A stretch of DNA of 64,000 nt from Fimbriimonas sp. GTDB taxonomy: Bacteria; Armatimonadota; Fimbriimonadia; Fimbriimonadales; Fimbriimonadaceae. Position numbers and translations under genes: made by a program. The stretch covers positions 106,887 through 170,886 of the forward strand of contig JARLGV010000051.1 of assembly GCA_031292555.1 (NCBI GenBank), in the 5' to 3' direction. The notes beneath the pieces were generated by a model. It was not told the origin of the DNA and did not search any database. It saw only the letters and a program-made list of their open reading frames with translations. Every line of letters starts with the position of its first letter. Position 1 is the stretch's first letter. Below, piece after piece: positions 6,515 through 15,347 of this stretch.

Positions 6515-9436
6515 TTGTCTATCGTCGATTCCTTGTCCCACCTAGAGCCTGAAATCCTCCGGCAAGACCCTCTGAAGGACGGAGGTTTCCTCCTCCGCAT
6601 GTTTGGTCCGATGGTTCTCGAGCGGGGAGCCAAGCGGCAGACCAAGTTCCCGACCAAGCGATCGGCTCTCTTGCTTGCGAGGCTGGCCGTCGCGAGGGAT
6701 CGCCGGGTCTGCCGCGACGAATTGGCGGAGATGCTTTGGCCCGACGATTACCTCGACCTGACGAGAATTCGGCTTCGTCAGGAGCTTCGCCGGCTGCGCC
6801 AGGCGATCGACGGCCTCGGTTGCTGCCTTCGATCTGACCGGCAATGGGTGGAGATCGAGCCGGGTTGCCTCACCACCGACGTTCAGGCGTTCGACAAGGC
6901 GCTCGTTTGCGCGAGCGTCGCCCTGACCACCGCCTCGAAGATCGAATATCTGAACCGTGCGGTCGCCCTGCTTGGCGGTCCGTTCCTTGCGGGCCACCAA
7001 GAGCCTTGGGTCCACGCTACGCGCCGCACGTACAGTGAAAAGGCAAGACGGGCGTGGCTCAGCCTGGCGGACGCACATCAAGAACTGGGCGAGCACGAGA
7101 AGGCGCTGGACGCTACGATCAACGCGGTCAGGCACGATCCGCTCGACATTGACGCGAATGGCATGCTGGTTCGGCGGTTGATGGAGCGTGGTCAGGGCGC
7201 CCGAGCCCGTCAGGCATTTCTCGAATTCGATGCGATGATCTTCCGCGAGCTGGGTTACCACGCCCCGGCTTCCATTCGAGCGCTCCTTGGCGTGACCGGA
7301 GCAGAATCCGACGAATCGTCCCTGCCGATGGAGAGGATTTCGAAGTCGATCGCACTCCGGCCGCTGCCTCTTTTCGGGCGCGATGATTTGCTTGGATCGC
7401 TCGAATGTTGCCTGTCCCGCCAAGGCGCCACTGTCTTGGTGGTAGGCATGGTCGGCGTCGGCAAGACGCACCTGATTCGGGAGGCGGCATGGCAATTCAG
7501 CCGCGTCAACAATCTGCCCGTTCAGTTCGGCGGTAAGCCGGAGCGGATCTCAGACGGACTGTACATCGTCGAAGAGCATCTCGATCGCGCCGCGCTCCTC
7601 AAGTCGATCGAGGTAGCAAGCTCTTTCGGCTGGCGGGTCCTGGCCGAATCTCGAATGCGGATCGCATCCGGTGCATTCGAAGAGATCCTCGTCAACCCAT
7701 TGCCAGTTCCAGCGTGCAGCGATGTGTCGCCTGCCGTCCTGAACAACCCCTCGGTCCAGATTCTGATCTCACAGATGGCGAAGCCCGGCGCCGGTAAGGC
7801 GTGCGCGTCCGAGATTGCCCCTTTGGCGGAAATCGCCCGCCGGTGTGACGGTCTGCCGACTATCCTGCGGTTCTTCTCGTCGCGTTTGACCATCGAAACG
7901 CCGAGCCACTTGGCCGGACAGATCGAAGAGGGAATGCACGAGTTTCTGAACGATCCCGGTCTCGACGGAGAAACTTTCGGCGCCACTGTCCACAGCATCG
8001 TCTCGGATCTGCCCAGCCACGCGTTCGAAGCCGTCGTCTCTCTCTCCCTCCTGGATGGGGCGTCGATTGAATTGGCCGGCACGATTGGACCGGCCATTGA
8101 GAACTCCGACCCTTGGCGCGTGCTGGAACGCCGGTCGCTCGTGACGGTTCAGGCGATCGGACAGTCTCGCCGAATTCGAGTTCCGGTGGCGATCGCGGTC
8201 GCTATTCAGGCGTTCGTCGAACCACACGTGATGGCAAGCCTTAATGCCCGCACATGGCACACGGTCGCTGATTGGACTTTCACTCATTCGCGCCGCCTAA
8301 CCGGCCCGCAACAGGACCAGTCGTTCTCTGAGATCCATGCCGAGTTGGTCAACGTACGGCGTGGCATCGACTGGGCAATCGACAACGATCCCGAGTTGGC
8401 AGCCTATCTGGCAGTTGCCTCATGGAGAACCGTGTGTGCCAGGGGCAACCCTTCAGCCGACGGCGAGGCCCTGTATGGAGCAGCCAAAGCCGGCGCTCAC
8501 TTGCTGGCTTCCGGATTGGACGGCGAAGTTTGGACAGGCGCGGGGATCGCTCTCTCCATCGTCGGCCAGACGCAGCGGGCAGAGGACGCGTACCAAAGGG
8601 CAGTCGAGATCTACAAGAAATCGAACAACCGGCACTTGTTGGCCTGGAACAACATGAACTACGCAGTTCACATCGTAGTGCACTCGGACAAGGAGCGGGC
8701 ACTCGCGTTGCTGAAAGAAGCGGCGGAATTGACGACGAACCCCGATCTGCGGTTACTTGCACGGTCGGATTACGCCCTCGTTCTGGCTTCGGTTGGGTCG
8801 GTTCAGCAGGCCGTCCAAGTTGCGGAAGACGTGTTCGCGCATCGCCTGGCGTCGGAGGATTCGACGATATTGGCACGAGCCTATGTCGATCTTGGCGAAC
8901 TCTATCATTTTGCCGGCCGGCACGAAGCTGCGAGGCCGCTTCTGCTCGAAGGCATTCGCCGTCTGCGCGAGACCGGCATCCAGAATATGCTGCTCGACCA
9001 GTTGGTGTTCTTCCTGCACACGGGGCTGGATCACGGCGATTCCGACGAAACCCTCAACCGGCAACTGCTCGATGAGGCGACCGAGATTGCGACCAGGATT
9101 GGCGTCAGGAAGCAGTTGCTCGCCGTCGCACGCATCCGAATGGCCATTGCGTCTAAGAGCGGGGATCGATGCGCGCTGATCGCTGCCATCGACGAGATGT
9201 TCCGATTGACCCAAGGAAGCTCGTGCGCTGAGGAACGCACCGCTTCGCTCCGCTTGCTCGCCACCGAACTAAGGAGACATGGCAAGATCGAATACGCCGA
9301 CGCAATCAGTTGCTCGCTTGGCGAGGAGACCCAGGGGCAATGCCATCCGGGATGGCGATCGCTGATCTCGAGCGAGTCCCACGTAACGCTTTGCGTTTTG
9401 GCAACGGTGCTCGCCAAAGAAGCTCTGAACTCCTGA
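6515..9436 (+). CDS. BTAD-type transcriptional regulator with P-loop ATPase and TPR-like repeats
   Basis: 973 residues, in the size range of LuxR-LAL/SARP-like large regulators. The start is TTG at 6515, fixed by AAGGAG 9 nt upstream. Order: residues about 30-100 form a winged-helix module (MFGPMVLERGAKRQTKFPTK, ALLLARLAVARDRRVCRDELAEMLWPD, then RIRLRQELRRLRQAI), 110-260 a bacterial transcriptional activator domain of TPR helices, about 305-340 a P-loop (VVGMVGVGKTHLIREA), and 600-970 more helical repeats. It probably binds DNA and activates transcription in an ATP-dependent way. The Walker B motif is not obvious. The 18-bp palindrome upstream may be its site. No partner gene is adjacent. Confidence 0.8.
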   Translation: MSIVDSLSHLEPEILRQDPLKDGGFLLRMFGPMVLERGAKRQTKFPTKRSALLLARLAVARDRRVCRDELAEMLWPDDYLDLTRIRLRQELRRLRQAIDGLGCCLRSDRQWVEIEPGCLTTDVQAFDKALVCASVALTTASKIEYLNRAVALLGGPFLAGHQEPWVHATRRTYSEKARRAWLSLADAHQELGEHEKALDATINAVRHDPLDIDANGMLVRRLMERGQGARARQAFLEFDAMIFRELGYHAPASIRALLGVTGAESDESSLPMERISKSIALRPLPLFGRDDLLGSLECCLSRQGATVLVVGMVGVGKTHLIREAAWQFSRVNNLPVQFGGKPERISDGLYIVEEHLDRAALLKSIEVASSFGWRVLAESRMRIASGAFEEILVNPLPVPACSDVSPAVLNNPSVQILISQMAKPGAGKACASEIAPLAEIARRCDGLPTILRFFSSRLTIETPSHLAGQIEEGMHEFLNDPGLDGETFGATVHSIVSDLPSHAFEAVVSLSLLDGASIELAGTIGPAIENSDPWRVLERRSLVTVQAIGQSRRIRVPVAIAVAIQAFVEPHVMASLNARTWHTVADWTFTHSRRLTGPQQDQSFSEIHAELVNVRRGIDWAIDNDPELAAYLAVASWRTVCARGNPSADGEALYGAAKAGAHLLASGLDGEVWTGAGIALSIVGQTQRAEDAYQRAVEIYKKSNNRHLLAWNNMNYAVHIVVHSDKERALALLKEAAELTTNPDLRLLARSDYALVLASVGSVQQAVQVAEDVFAHRLASEDSTILARAYVDLGELYHFAGRHEAARPLLLEGIRRLRETGIQNMLLDQLVFFLHTGLDHGDSDETLNRQLLDEATEIATRIGVRKQLLAVARIRMAIASKSGDRCALIAAIDEMFRLTQGSSCAEERTASLRLLATELRRHGKIEYADAISCSLGEETQGQCHPGWRSLISSESHVTLCVLATVLAKEALNS

Positions 9437-9512
9437 ACCAGTCCGTACCGGCGCCGGCCGTTTAGCGTAGTGGAGCGGAGCTCCGGTGCGCCTCGGATGT
9501 CATGATGGATTC

Positions 9513-10598
9513 ATGGCAAATCGGGTTCATTTGGCGGTGGTTGGGATGGGTTTTGGTCGATCGTTCGTGCCTATCTACCAGCGACACCCCGCAGTCGAAC
9601 GGGTCACAATCTGCGATACCAATCCCGACCTTGTAAGCGAAATCGGCGATCGCCATGGGATCGAGTCGCGCTTCACTCGGCTTGAGGACGTATTGTCGGA
9701 CGCGTCGATCGATGCCGTTCACCTACTGACGCCGGTGCCCCTGCATGTCGAGCAGACGCTCGCCGTACTGCAATCCGGCAAGCACTGTGCCTGCGCCGTT
9801 CCCATGGCAACCGACTTGGCCGACTTGGAGAGGATCGTGGCCGCCGAGAAGCAGACCGGGAAGGTCTACATGATGATGGAGACCTCCGCCTATTCCCGGC
9901 AGTACCTGTTCGTCAAAGATATGTACGACAAAGGATTATTCGGGAACCTAACCTTCTTGCGAGGAGCGCACATCCAAGACCTCGAGGGGGACTATCCGCT
10001 CTACTGGTCTGCCCAACCGCCCATGCACTATATTTGTCACGCGATTGCGCCTATCTTGGCGCTGACGCGCACGCGTGCCACGAGAGTGATCTGCCTTGGG
10101 GCAGGAAAGCTGCGTGCCGACATCCAACAGCCAGGCGGCAATTCGTTCCCCCTGCAGACGGCTCTGTTCCAGCTTGAGGGGACGGCGGCCGTCGCGGAGG
10201 TCACTCGATCGTGGTTTCAGGTCGCACGCAGCTTCATCGAGTCCTTCAGCGTCTACGGAGAACGGCGCGGTTTCGAGTGGCCCGTCATGGAGGACGAGGA
10301 TCCGGTCGTCTTTACGCTGGACCAAGAACGCCCGGCGCATCGCCGCAACGCGAGTGCTTGCCACGTTTCGGTGCCGTATCGCCCGGACTTGCTCCCGCCG
10401 GAACTAGCCGAGTTCGCCGATGGAGGACATGGCGGCTCACACCCGCATCTCGTTCACGAATTCATCTCAAGCATCGTGGAGAGTCGCCCCAGCGCCATCG
10501 ACGCGGCCACCGCTGCAAACTGGACGGCGACCGGGATATGCGCCAACGAGTCGTCGTTACGCAACGGCGAGGCCGTCGTCATACCTAAATTCGACTAG
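9513..10598 (+). CDS. Gfo/Idh/MocA-family NAD(P)-dependent oxidoreductase
   Basis: 361 residues. The N-terminal Rossmann fold begins MANRVHLAVVGMGFGRSFVP (GxGxG variant) and continues with VTICDTNPD, DAVHLLTPVPLHVEQTLAVLQSGKHCACAVPMA. The usual EKP motif is replaced by AVPMA, so the lysine thought to act in catalysis or cofactor binding is absent. The C-terminal half (FGNLTFLRGAHIQDLEGDYPLYW, HPHLVHEFI) has the typical sheet-and-helix substrate domain, with H in MHYICH near residue 180. Substrate is unknown, usually a sugar or cyclitol. I chose ATG 9513 by the family N-terminus. A GTG at 9486 is in frame. Confidence 0.8.
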   Translation: MANRVHLAVVGMGFGRSFVPIYQRHPAVERVTICDTNPDLVSEIGDRHGIESRFTRLEDVLSDASIDAVHLLTPVPLHVEQTLAVLQSGKHCACAVPMATDLADLERIVAAEKQTGKVYMMMETSAYSRQYLFVKDMYDKGLFGNLTFLRGAHIQDLEGDYPLYWSAQPPMHYICHAIAPILALTRTRATRVICLGAGKLRADIQQPGGNSFPLQTALFQLEGTAAVAEVTRSWFQVARSFIESFSVYGERRGFEWPVMEDEDPVVFTLDQERPAHRRNASACHVSVPYRPDLLPPELAEFADGGHGGSHPHLVHEFISSIVESRPSAIDAATAANWTATGICANESSLRNGEAVVIPKFD

Positions 10599-10627
10599 TC
10601 GCTCGCAGCCGTTCTCGTATCCGCACC

Positions 10628-10660
10628 AAAAAAGGGGCGAAGCCCAAAGGACTTCGCCCC
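10628..10660 (-). terminator. Rho-independent terminator of pilin/lipoprotein unit 1
   Basis: Perfect 9-bp stem GGGGCGAAG / CTTCGCCCC with a 9-nt loop. On the minus strand it is followed by six T residues (the A-run at 10628-10633). It lies about 20 bp after the small lipoprotein gene and between the convergent oxidoreductase and pilin units. Confidence 0.85.
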
Positions 10661-10679
10661 GCCTGCCGTGTTCAGATTT

Positions 10680-10850
10680 CTATCTGCCTCTCGACTCCGG
10701 CTTCGGATCGCCACTCTGGTCGGCGACCTTCTGTAGGGCGTCCTTCTTGGCCTTCTGCTGATCGACGGAAACTTCGCCCGACATCGCAGAACAGCCCATT
10801 GCAAACACCATAAGTGCCAATGCGCCAATTGCAAATAGCGCTCGCTTCAT
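10680..10850 (-). CDS. Small lipoprotein following pilin gene 1
   Basis: 56 residues: [20 protein letters not shown] is a clear lipoprotein signal with lipobox FAMGC. The mature chain SAMSGEVSVDQQKAKKDALQKV is short, charged and likely helical. The ATG overlaps the stop of the pilin gene by one base (TAATG), so the two are translationally coupled. A similar gene follows the second pilin gene at 12128-12289, with shared features of length, lipobox and a (G)xVSV(D/N) start of the mature part. I recognise no family. A role in pilus or secretion-system assembly is inferred from position only. Confidence 0.7.
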   Translation of the reverse strand: MKRALFAIGALALMVFAMGCSAMSGEVSVDQQKAKKDALQKVADQSGDPKPESRGR

Positions 10851-11797
10851 TACTGGAGGCCCCACATTGGCCAAGGCTGCGTCCAGGCCGGCGTTCCGTT
10901 GCCATAGTAGGCTGCGGTGATCGGGCAGAGATAGTGGTTGAAGCTCAGGCCGAACTGGGCTGCCGTCGGAGTGTTGGCAAGGAACTGACCAGCGGCGATC
11001 GTCTTTGCATGGCCGTCGCAGTAGCTAAGCGGCACCTGGCCTGCGAATGGAACCGTAGTGGCATCGATCTGGCCCACTTGCTCGCCGCAAGGACCGGATC
11101 CGCCCGGATTGTAGAAGTAACCCGACCAGTGCTCACGAACGGCCATCGGGTAGTAGGTTAGGCTGTAGCCGCCGGACGTCGTACCGGCTTCATAGCCGCC
11201 GACCACCGAGTAGGTCGTTTGCTCCATGATCAGCATCGTATCTGCCGGCTGCGGAACTGACGTCGTCGAGCCGCCGAGCCAAGAGGTGCGTCCGCCGAAC
11301 TTCGCCAGGGCGCCAGTTGAGAGATTGACGTTCAGAGCGCCGGTGATCGCGATGTTGAGCGCATAGCCACCGTTAAGTTCGCCCTGAGCCCATCCCGTCG
11401 GATCCTTCTGAATCACCGGGTGCATGAACAAGCCGTAGTTCTTGGTGTAGGGATAGGCCCACTTCTGCCACTCATAATGATTGTCCCGGAATGCGTATCC
11501 GCCATTGTTTCCGTTCGCACCGGTGCAGAAAGGCAACGGGCTTGTTCCGGCAGGCTGGTTATCGTAGGCCGTATTAATAGAGTCGTTCAACGTACATCCA
11601 TCCTCTCGAGGATACATGTCGTCGTAGTCGCCGGCATACATGATCAGGGCTAGGCCTTGCTGCTTTTGATTTGAGATGGAAACGGCTTTCTTGGCGGCCT
11701 GCTTTGCCTGGGCAAAGACCGGGAAGAGGATCGCCGCCAGAATCGCGATGATCGCGATGACGACAAGAAGCTCAATAAGAGTAAATGCTTTTTTCAT
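10850..11797 (-). CDS. Type IV prepilin-like protein, H-X9-DG type (pilin 1)
   Basis: 315 residues from ATG 11797, which has GGAG about 6 nt upstream. The N-terminus [20 protein letters not shown] is a class III signal: prepilin peptidase should cut before F5, and the following hydrophobic helix (to [13 protein letters not shown]) forms the filament core. The C-terminal domain contains the [13 protein letters not shown] and SYCDGHAK segments typical of H-X9-DG pseudopilin-like proteins, which occur in many paralogues in Armatimonadota and Planctomycetota. Size is much larger than a major pilin, so a minor pilin or surface-exposed pseudopilin is likely. It forms a two-gene unit with the overlapping lipoprotein gene. 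Confidence 0.85.
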   Translation of the reverse strand: MKKAFTLIELLVVIAIIAILAAILFPVFAQAKQAAKKAVSISNQKQQGLALIMYAGDYDDMYPREDGCTLNDSINTAYDNQPAGTSPLPFCTGANGNNGGYAFRDNHYEWQKWAYPYTKNYGLFMHPVIQKDPTGWAQGELNGGYALNIAITGALNVNLSTGALAKFGGRTSWLGGSTTSVPQPADTMLIMEQTTYSVVGGYEAGTTSGGYSLTYYPMAVREHWSGYFYNPGGSGPCGEQVGQIDATTVPFAGQVPLSYCDGHAKTIAAGQFLANTPTAAQFGLSFNHYLCPITAAYYGNGTPAWTQPWPMWGLQ

Positions 11798-11931
11798 GCT
11801 ATCTCCGAAAGATTGCGCCACGTAGATTGATTATCTGGTCAAATTCGAGGGCTTCGGCGCCCCAATTCCTACGGGTGACATTATCTTCTCCGAATGTTAA
11901 GAGATTGTCAAGCAACCGTCCGAATTAGCGC

Positions 11932-12062
11932 AAGAAAACCTCCCCGCCGACTCGCCAGTGAATCTGCGAGGAGGGAGATAGCAGCCACCCAACTGAAGCC
12001 TTCGCCTGCCTAGCGTCGACGCGATGTCGACGATAGGCGGGATTCGGTAAGAGCCAGGTGGC
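11932..12062 (-). promoter_or_regulatory. Structured 5' leader of pilin 1 with aptamer-like fold and terminator-like hairpin
   Basis: On the minus strand an outer helix (12057-12062 with 11984-11989, GCCACC/GGTGGC) encloses large symmetrical internal loops and a 13-bp inner hairpin with one mismatch (12026-12038 with 12008-12020, 5-nt loop). A second hairpin follows at 11941-11975 (CTCCC and CTCGC pairing with GCGAG and GGGAG) and ends in TTTTCTT. About 135 nt then separate it from the pilin start. This is the architecture of a riboswitch or attenuator. I do not recognise it as c-di-GMP, cobalamin, TPP or another common class. The rest of the 11798-12127 gap shows no gene. Confidence 0.4.
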
Positions 12063-12084
12063 CCGATGTATCCGTCAAATTTAA

Positions 12085-12121
12085 GGAATGCGCAGACCGG
12101 GTTAGACGGTCCGCGCATTCC
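12085..12121 (-). terminator. Stem-loop terminator of pilin/lipoprotein unit 2
   Basis: GGAATGCGC pairs perfectly with GCGCATTCC, and inside it GACC pairs with GGTC. On the minus strand the stem is followed by TTAAATTTG, an AT-rich but imperfect U-tract. It lies 7 bp after the lipoprotein gene. Confidence 0.6.
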
Positions 12122-12127
12122 TATCGT

Positions 12128-12289
12128 CTAGAGTTGGGTGTGTCCGTCCGATCGGCCCGGATGTTCTTTCAGCCACTTCTGCTGGTCGGCGGCATTCTTC
12201 TGAACGTCGTTGACCGAAACACTGCCGGTGCATCCGCTAACAAACAGGCCAAAGACTGCCGCTGCCAATAGGAGCGCGATCGTCCTCAT
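12128..12289 (-). CDS. Small lipoprotein following pilin gene 2
   Basis: 53 residues read directly: MRTIALLLAAAVFGLFVSGC is a lipoprotein signal (lipobox VSGC), followed by TGSVSVNDVQKNAADQQKWL and a polar tail ending HTQL. The ATG lies 5 nt after the stop of pilin 2, so co-translation is likely. It parallels the gene at 10680-10850 in size, position and mature N-terminus (SGEVSVDQQ versus TGSVSVNDV). No known family. The repeated arrangement supports that both are real genes. Confidence 0.7.
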   Translation of the reverse strand: MRTIALLLAAAVFGLFVSGCTGSVSVNDVQKNAADQQKWLKEHPGRSDGHTQL

Positions 12290-12294
12290 CAGAC

Positions 12295-13287
12295 TTAGAG
12301 CCCCCACATCGGGAACGCGCCTTGACCGATATTGAGCGCCGGCGTTACTTGCGCGCTACCGAATCCATAGGCTGCAAAGAACCCGCAAACGTGGGTATCG
12401 AGCGACTGACCGACGTATTGCTGATAGGTCGGGGTGTTCGCGAGGAACTGACCGACCGGAATGGCCTTGGCATGTCCATCGCAGTACGTGATCGGCACTA
12501 CGCCGAACGGCGCCTTGGTCGTATCGACAACGCCGGGCTGGACGCCGCAGTCGCCTGTGCCGCCGCTCTTCTCGTACATGAACTCCCAGTGCTCTTTGAA
12601 CGCAGGCGGCCAGTATGGAGTGGTCGAGCCGCCGTAGAAGGTCTCCCATCCCCCCGTCACGACTTCGAACCACTGCTCCGTAATGAGCAGAGCCTCAGCT
12701 GGAGACGGTACGCCAGTTTGAGTGCCACCGACGAACGACTGCCGAACGGCGCCGTAGTTCGTGTAAGGAGGTCCCGCATAGCCCCAAGTGTTCTGTGCGC
12801 CGGTAATCGCGATATTCAGCGCGTAGCCGCTTGCAATCTCGCCTTGGTCCAGGTTGGTGGGTACGCCGTTTGAAACCACGGTGCCATAAATCGGAGGAAG
12901 CACGGGGTGATAGAAGATCTGCACATTCTTGATGTACGGCATGATCCACTTGCCCCATGAGTAGTGGTTGTCGCGGAACGCATAGCCGCCGAGGCCCCCA
13001 GCGCCAGTTCCATTGCAGAACGGCGTGGGATTTGAACCCGCCGGCTGATTGTTCCACTTCGTTTCGAGAGAATCGTTCAGGGAGCAGCCGTCGGTGTGCG
13101 GATACATGTCGTCGTAGTCCGCCGAGTACATCGTAATACCCAGGCCGAACTGCTTGTTGTTGGAGATCGAGACGGTCTTCTTGGCGGCGAGTTTCGCCTG
13201 GGCAAAGACCGGGAAAAGAATGGCGGCGAGAATCGCGATAATGGCGATGACGACGAGAAGTTCGATAAGCGTAAACGCTTTCTTCAT
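12295..13287 (-). CDS. Type IV prepilin-like protein, H-X9-DG type (pilin 2)
   Basis: 330 residues from ATG 13287, chosen because GGAGG sits 5-6 nt upstream and the class III signal [20 protein letters not shown] starts there. It is a paralogue of pilin 1. Shared blocks include [76 protein letters not shown] and [21 protein letters not shown]. Cleavage before F5 by prepilin peptidase and insertion into a type IV/type II-like filament are expected from the family. The upstream 13288-13419 region has no structured leader like that of pilin 1. Confidence 0.85.
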   Translation of the reverse strand: MKKAFTLIELLVVIAIIAILAAILFPVFAQAKLAAKKTVSISNNKQFGLGITMYSADYDDMYPHTDGCSLNDSLETKWNNQPAGSNPTPFCNGTGAGGLGGYAFRDNHYSWGKWIMPYIKNVQIFYHPVLPPIYGTVVSNGVPTNLDQGEIASGYALNIAITGAQNTWGYAGPPYTNYGAVRQSFVGGTQTGVPSPAEALLITEQWFEVVTGGWETFYGGSTTPYWPPAFKEHWEFMYEKSGGTGDCGVQPGVVDTTKAPFGVVPITYCDGHAKAIPVGQFLANTPTYQQYVGQSLDTHVCGFFAAYGFGSAQVTPALNIGQGAFPMWGL

Positions 13288-13419
13288 ACTTCCTCCGGAA
13301 AGCAAAGTGAATCGGATTGCACAGAATTGCGGAGACCTGGACCAGCCTCCACGATCTTAATATTACCGAGGATGCATGTTAAGCATAAGTAAAGAATCAC
13401 CAACTAGGAACCGCAATTA

Positions 13420-15276
13420 TCAGTCATTCATCAGATTCCGAAATTCGCCCAACCAAGGCTCGTAGCGCCGCCAACGCTCTATCGAGGTCGTATAGATCGG
13501 CTGGCGCACCTGCCACAAACTTGGAGTGTTGACGTTCCGGTCATTCGACTCGTGGTGAAGCATCGCATCGTCCCAAGGAAGGCCCGCCAGGTTCAAAATC
13601 CGCTCCAACTGAGTGCGCCGATCGGTAACGACATCCTCGTAGTTCACTTCGATGAACCGATCCTCCGGCAAAACCAGACGCCAGTGCTCCATCAAGCGCA
13701 GATACTGCCGGTAGGCGAACACGATGTTGCCCCGATCGTAGGCGAAGTCGACAGGAACCCGATTCGGAGTGGCGTAGATCGACACGCACGTGTCCAGGGC
13801 GTTGCGCCGCATGTGGACGATCCTGGCGTTCGGGAGGGCGACATGGATAGGCCCGAGGAATTCGTAGTTGGCCGGATTCTTGTCCGTTACGTGCCCGTAG
13901 CCGGGAGCGACGCCCTTGAGTTTGTCGACGTAGGTCTTTCCCATTCTGGCCAGGCTCTCCGGCTTGAACGAATTCCAGTTCTGCCCGAAGAGCCGTGGGC
14001 ATCCCTCGGGCCAAAAGCGGTCTTCGCCGGCCCCGCCAATCTCGGCATGGGAGGAGAGCATCTGCTCACAAAGGGTGGTGCCGGACCGCATCATTCCTAC
14101 GATCACGATCGGCAGTTCGCTTGGGCATCCGTCGGCGCGAAAGCGACGGATGAATTCACCAGAGAACGTCTGAATCAGCCAGTCGATCCTCTCGGTATAG
14201 GCTTCTCTATCGAACGGCTTGTCGCCGAACTTGATCTTCCGAGCAAGCCTATTCGCCTCGTCGAAGTGGCCCATCGCCCTCTCGTACTCCCTAAGGCCCT
14301 CATAGGCGCGACCCAGACCGTAATGAAGAAAGTCCATCTCGCGAGGAGGCAGTCCCCCTTCTTGCGCCAGTTCAGCCATCTTCTCGACCATTGGCCGATC
14401 GCTCTCGGTCACCTTGTTGTTGTGGACATAGGCGAAGTAGGCGAAACCTTGACGCGGCTCCAACTCCATCGACCGCCAAAGGTGCCGGTTGGCCTCTTCG
14501 AATCGCCCAAGCGACTGATACCGCTGTCCGAGCAGAGCTTGCGCCTGCGCATCCTGCGGGTTGAGGTCGACCGCCTTCTTGAGATGCTTCTCTGCCTCGC
14601 CAGTTAGGTTGTTTTCGACCAAAGCACTGGCCATAAGCAGCTGAGCGGGCGCCGACTTGCCATCGATCGCGATCGCCTTTCGAGCGCATGCGATCGCCGC
14701 GTCCGGTTGGGTTTGGCTGATCATCACCTGTCCAAGTCCCAGGCACGAGTCGGTCGAATGCGGCGCCAGCATCAGAGCCCGGTCGAAGGCCATCCCTGCT
14801 TCATAATCGCGTCCAATCAAGTGAAGGGCGGTTCCGAGGTTGTGGAAGATTGGTGCCATGTCCCCCCGAATCGAGGCTGCCTTGGCAAAACTGGCGGCGG
14901 ACTCTTCGAGCCGCAAGAGGTCCAGATAGCACATGCCCAGGCCGTTATGGGCGTGGGCGTCGTTCGGCCTTAGTCGAACTGCTCGTTCCGCGTATCCAAG
15001 CGCCTGTTCCAACTCCTTGGTGCGGCGATGGAGGACGGCGAGCCAAAATAGCGCCTCAAACGACTCAGGATTGAGCGTGAGTACTCGCCCAAGATGCTCG
15101 AACGCCATGTCGTTCCGCCCGGTCTTGCCCGCGAGCACGCCCAGAAGTAGGTGCGCTTGAACTTGGTCAGGCTCTATCGCCAAGACACGGCGGGTGTGCG
15201 CCTCCGATTCCGCCAACCTTCCCGCGGCGTGGGCGGCATTCGCCAAACGCAGAAGCTCATCCACTTGTCCCGGCAT
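13420..15276 (-). CDS. TPR-repeat sulfotransferase
   Basis: 618 residues. Residues 1 to about 340 are tandem tetratricopeptide repeats (AHAAGRLAESEAHTRRVL, AHLLLGVLAGKTGRNDMAFE, AHNGLGMCYLDLLRLEESAAS and so on). Residues about 385-610 form a sulfotransferase domain: PIVIVGMMRSGTTLCEQMLS is the 5'-phosphosulfate loop that binds PAPS, and IVHMRRNALDTCVSIYATPN is the 3'-phosphate-binding region. This TPR-plus-sulfotransferase architecture resembles tyrosyl-protein sulfotransferase-like bacterial proteins; the acceptor is unknown. There is no signal peptide, so it is cytoplasmic. TATAAT lies 14 nt before the ATG and no ribosome binding site is visible, so the leader should be only a few bases. 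Confidence 0.85.
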   Translation of the reverse strand: MPGQVDELLRLANAAHAAGRLAESEAHTRRVLAIEPDQVQAHLLLGVLAGKTGRNDMAFEHLGRVLTLNPESFEALFWLAVLHRRTKELEQALGYAERAVRLRPNDAHAHNGLGMCYLDLLRLEESAASFAKAASIRGDMAPIFHNLGTALHLIGRDYEAGMAFDRALMLAPHSTDSCLGLGQVMISQTQPDAAIACARKAIAIDGKSAPAQLLMASALVENNLTGEAEKHLKKAVDLNPQDAQAQALLGQRYQSLGRFEEANRHLWRSMELEPRQGFAYFAYVHNNKVTESDRPMVEKMAELAQEGGLPPREMDFLHYGLGRAYEGLREYERAMGHFDEANRLARKIKFGDKPFDREAYTERIDWLIQTFSGEFIRRFRADGCPSELPIVIVGMMRSGTTLCEQMLSSHAEIGGAGEDRFWPEGCPRLFGQNWNSFKPESLARMGKTYVDKLKGVAPGYGHVTDKNPANYEFLGPIHVALPNARIVHMRRNALDTCVSIYATPNRVPVDFAYDRGNIVFAYRQYLRLMEHWRLVLPEDRFIEVNYEDVVTDRRTQLERILNLAGLPWDDAMLHHESNDRNVNTPSLWQVRQPIYTTSIERWRRYEPWLGEFRNLMND

Positions 15277-15290
15277 AATGGTTGGACAGG

Positions 15291-15296
15291 ATTATA
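15291..15296 (-). promoter_or_regulatory. -10 box of the TPR-sulfotransferase gene
   Basis: TATAAT on the minus strand with 14 nt to the ATG. The expected start point leaves a leader of roughly 7 nt with no Shine-Dalgarno. It lies in the 71-bp region shared with the divergent GH99-like gene. Confidence 0.5.
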
Positions 15297-15347
15297 TCTG
15301 CAACCCAGAAACCGATCCTCTCAAACCGTAAGGAACGAACGTGAGCG

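Noticed and set aside
11932..12062. A cyclic di-GMP (GEMM) riboswitch
   Set aside because: The hairpins and position are suggestive, but the conserved GEMM bases are not present on either strand.
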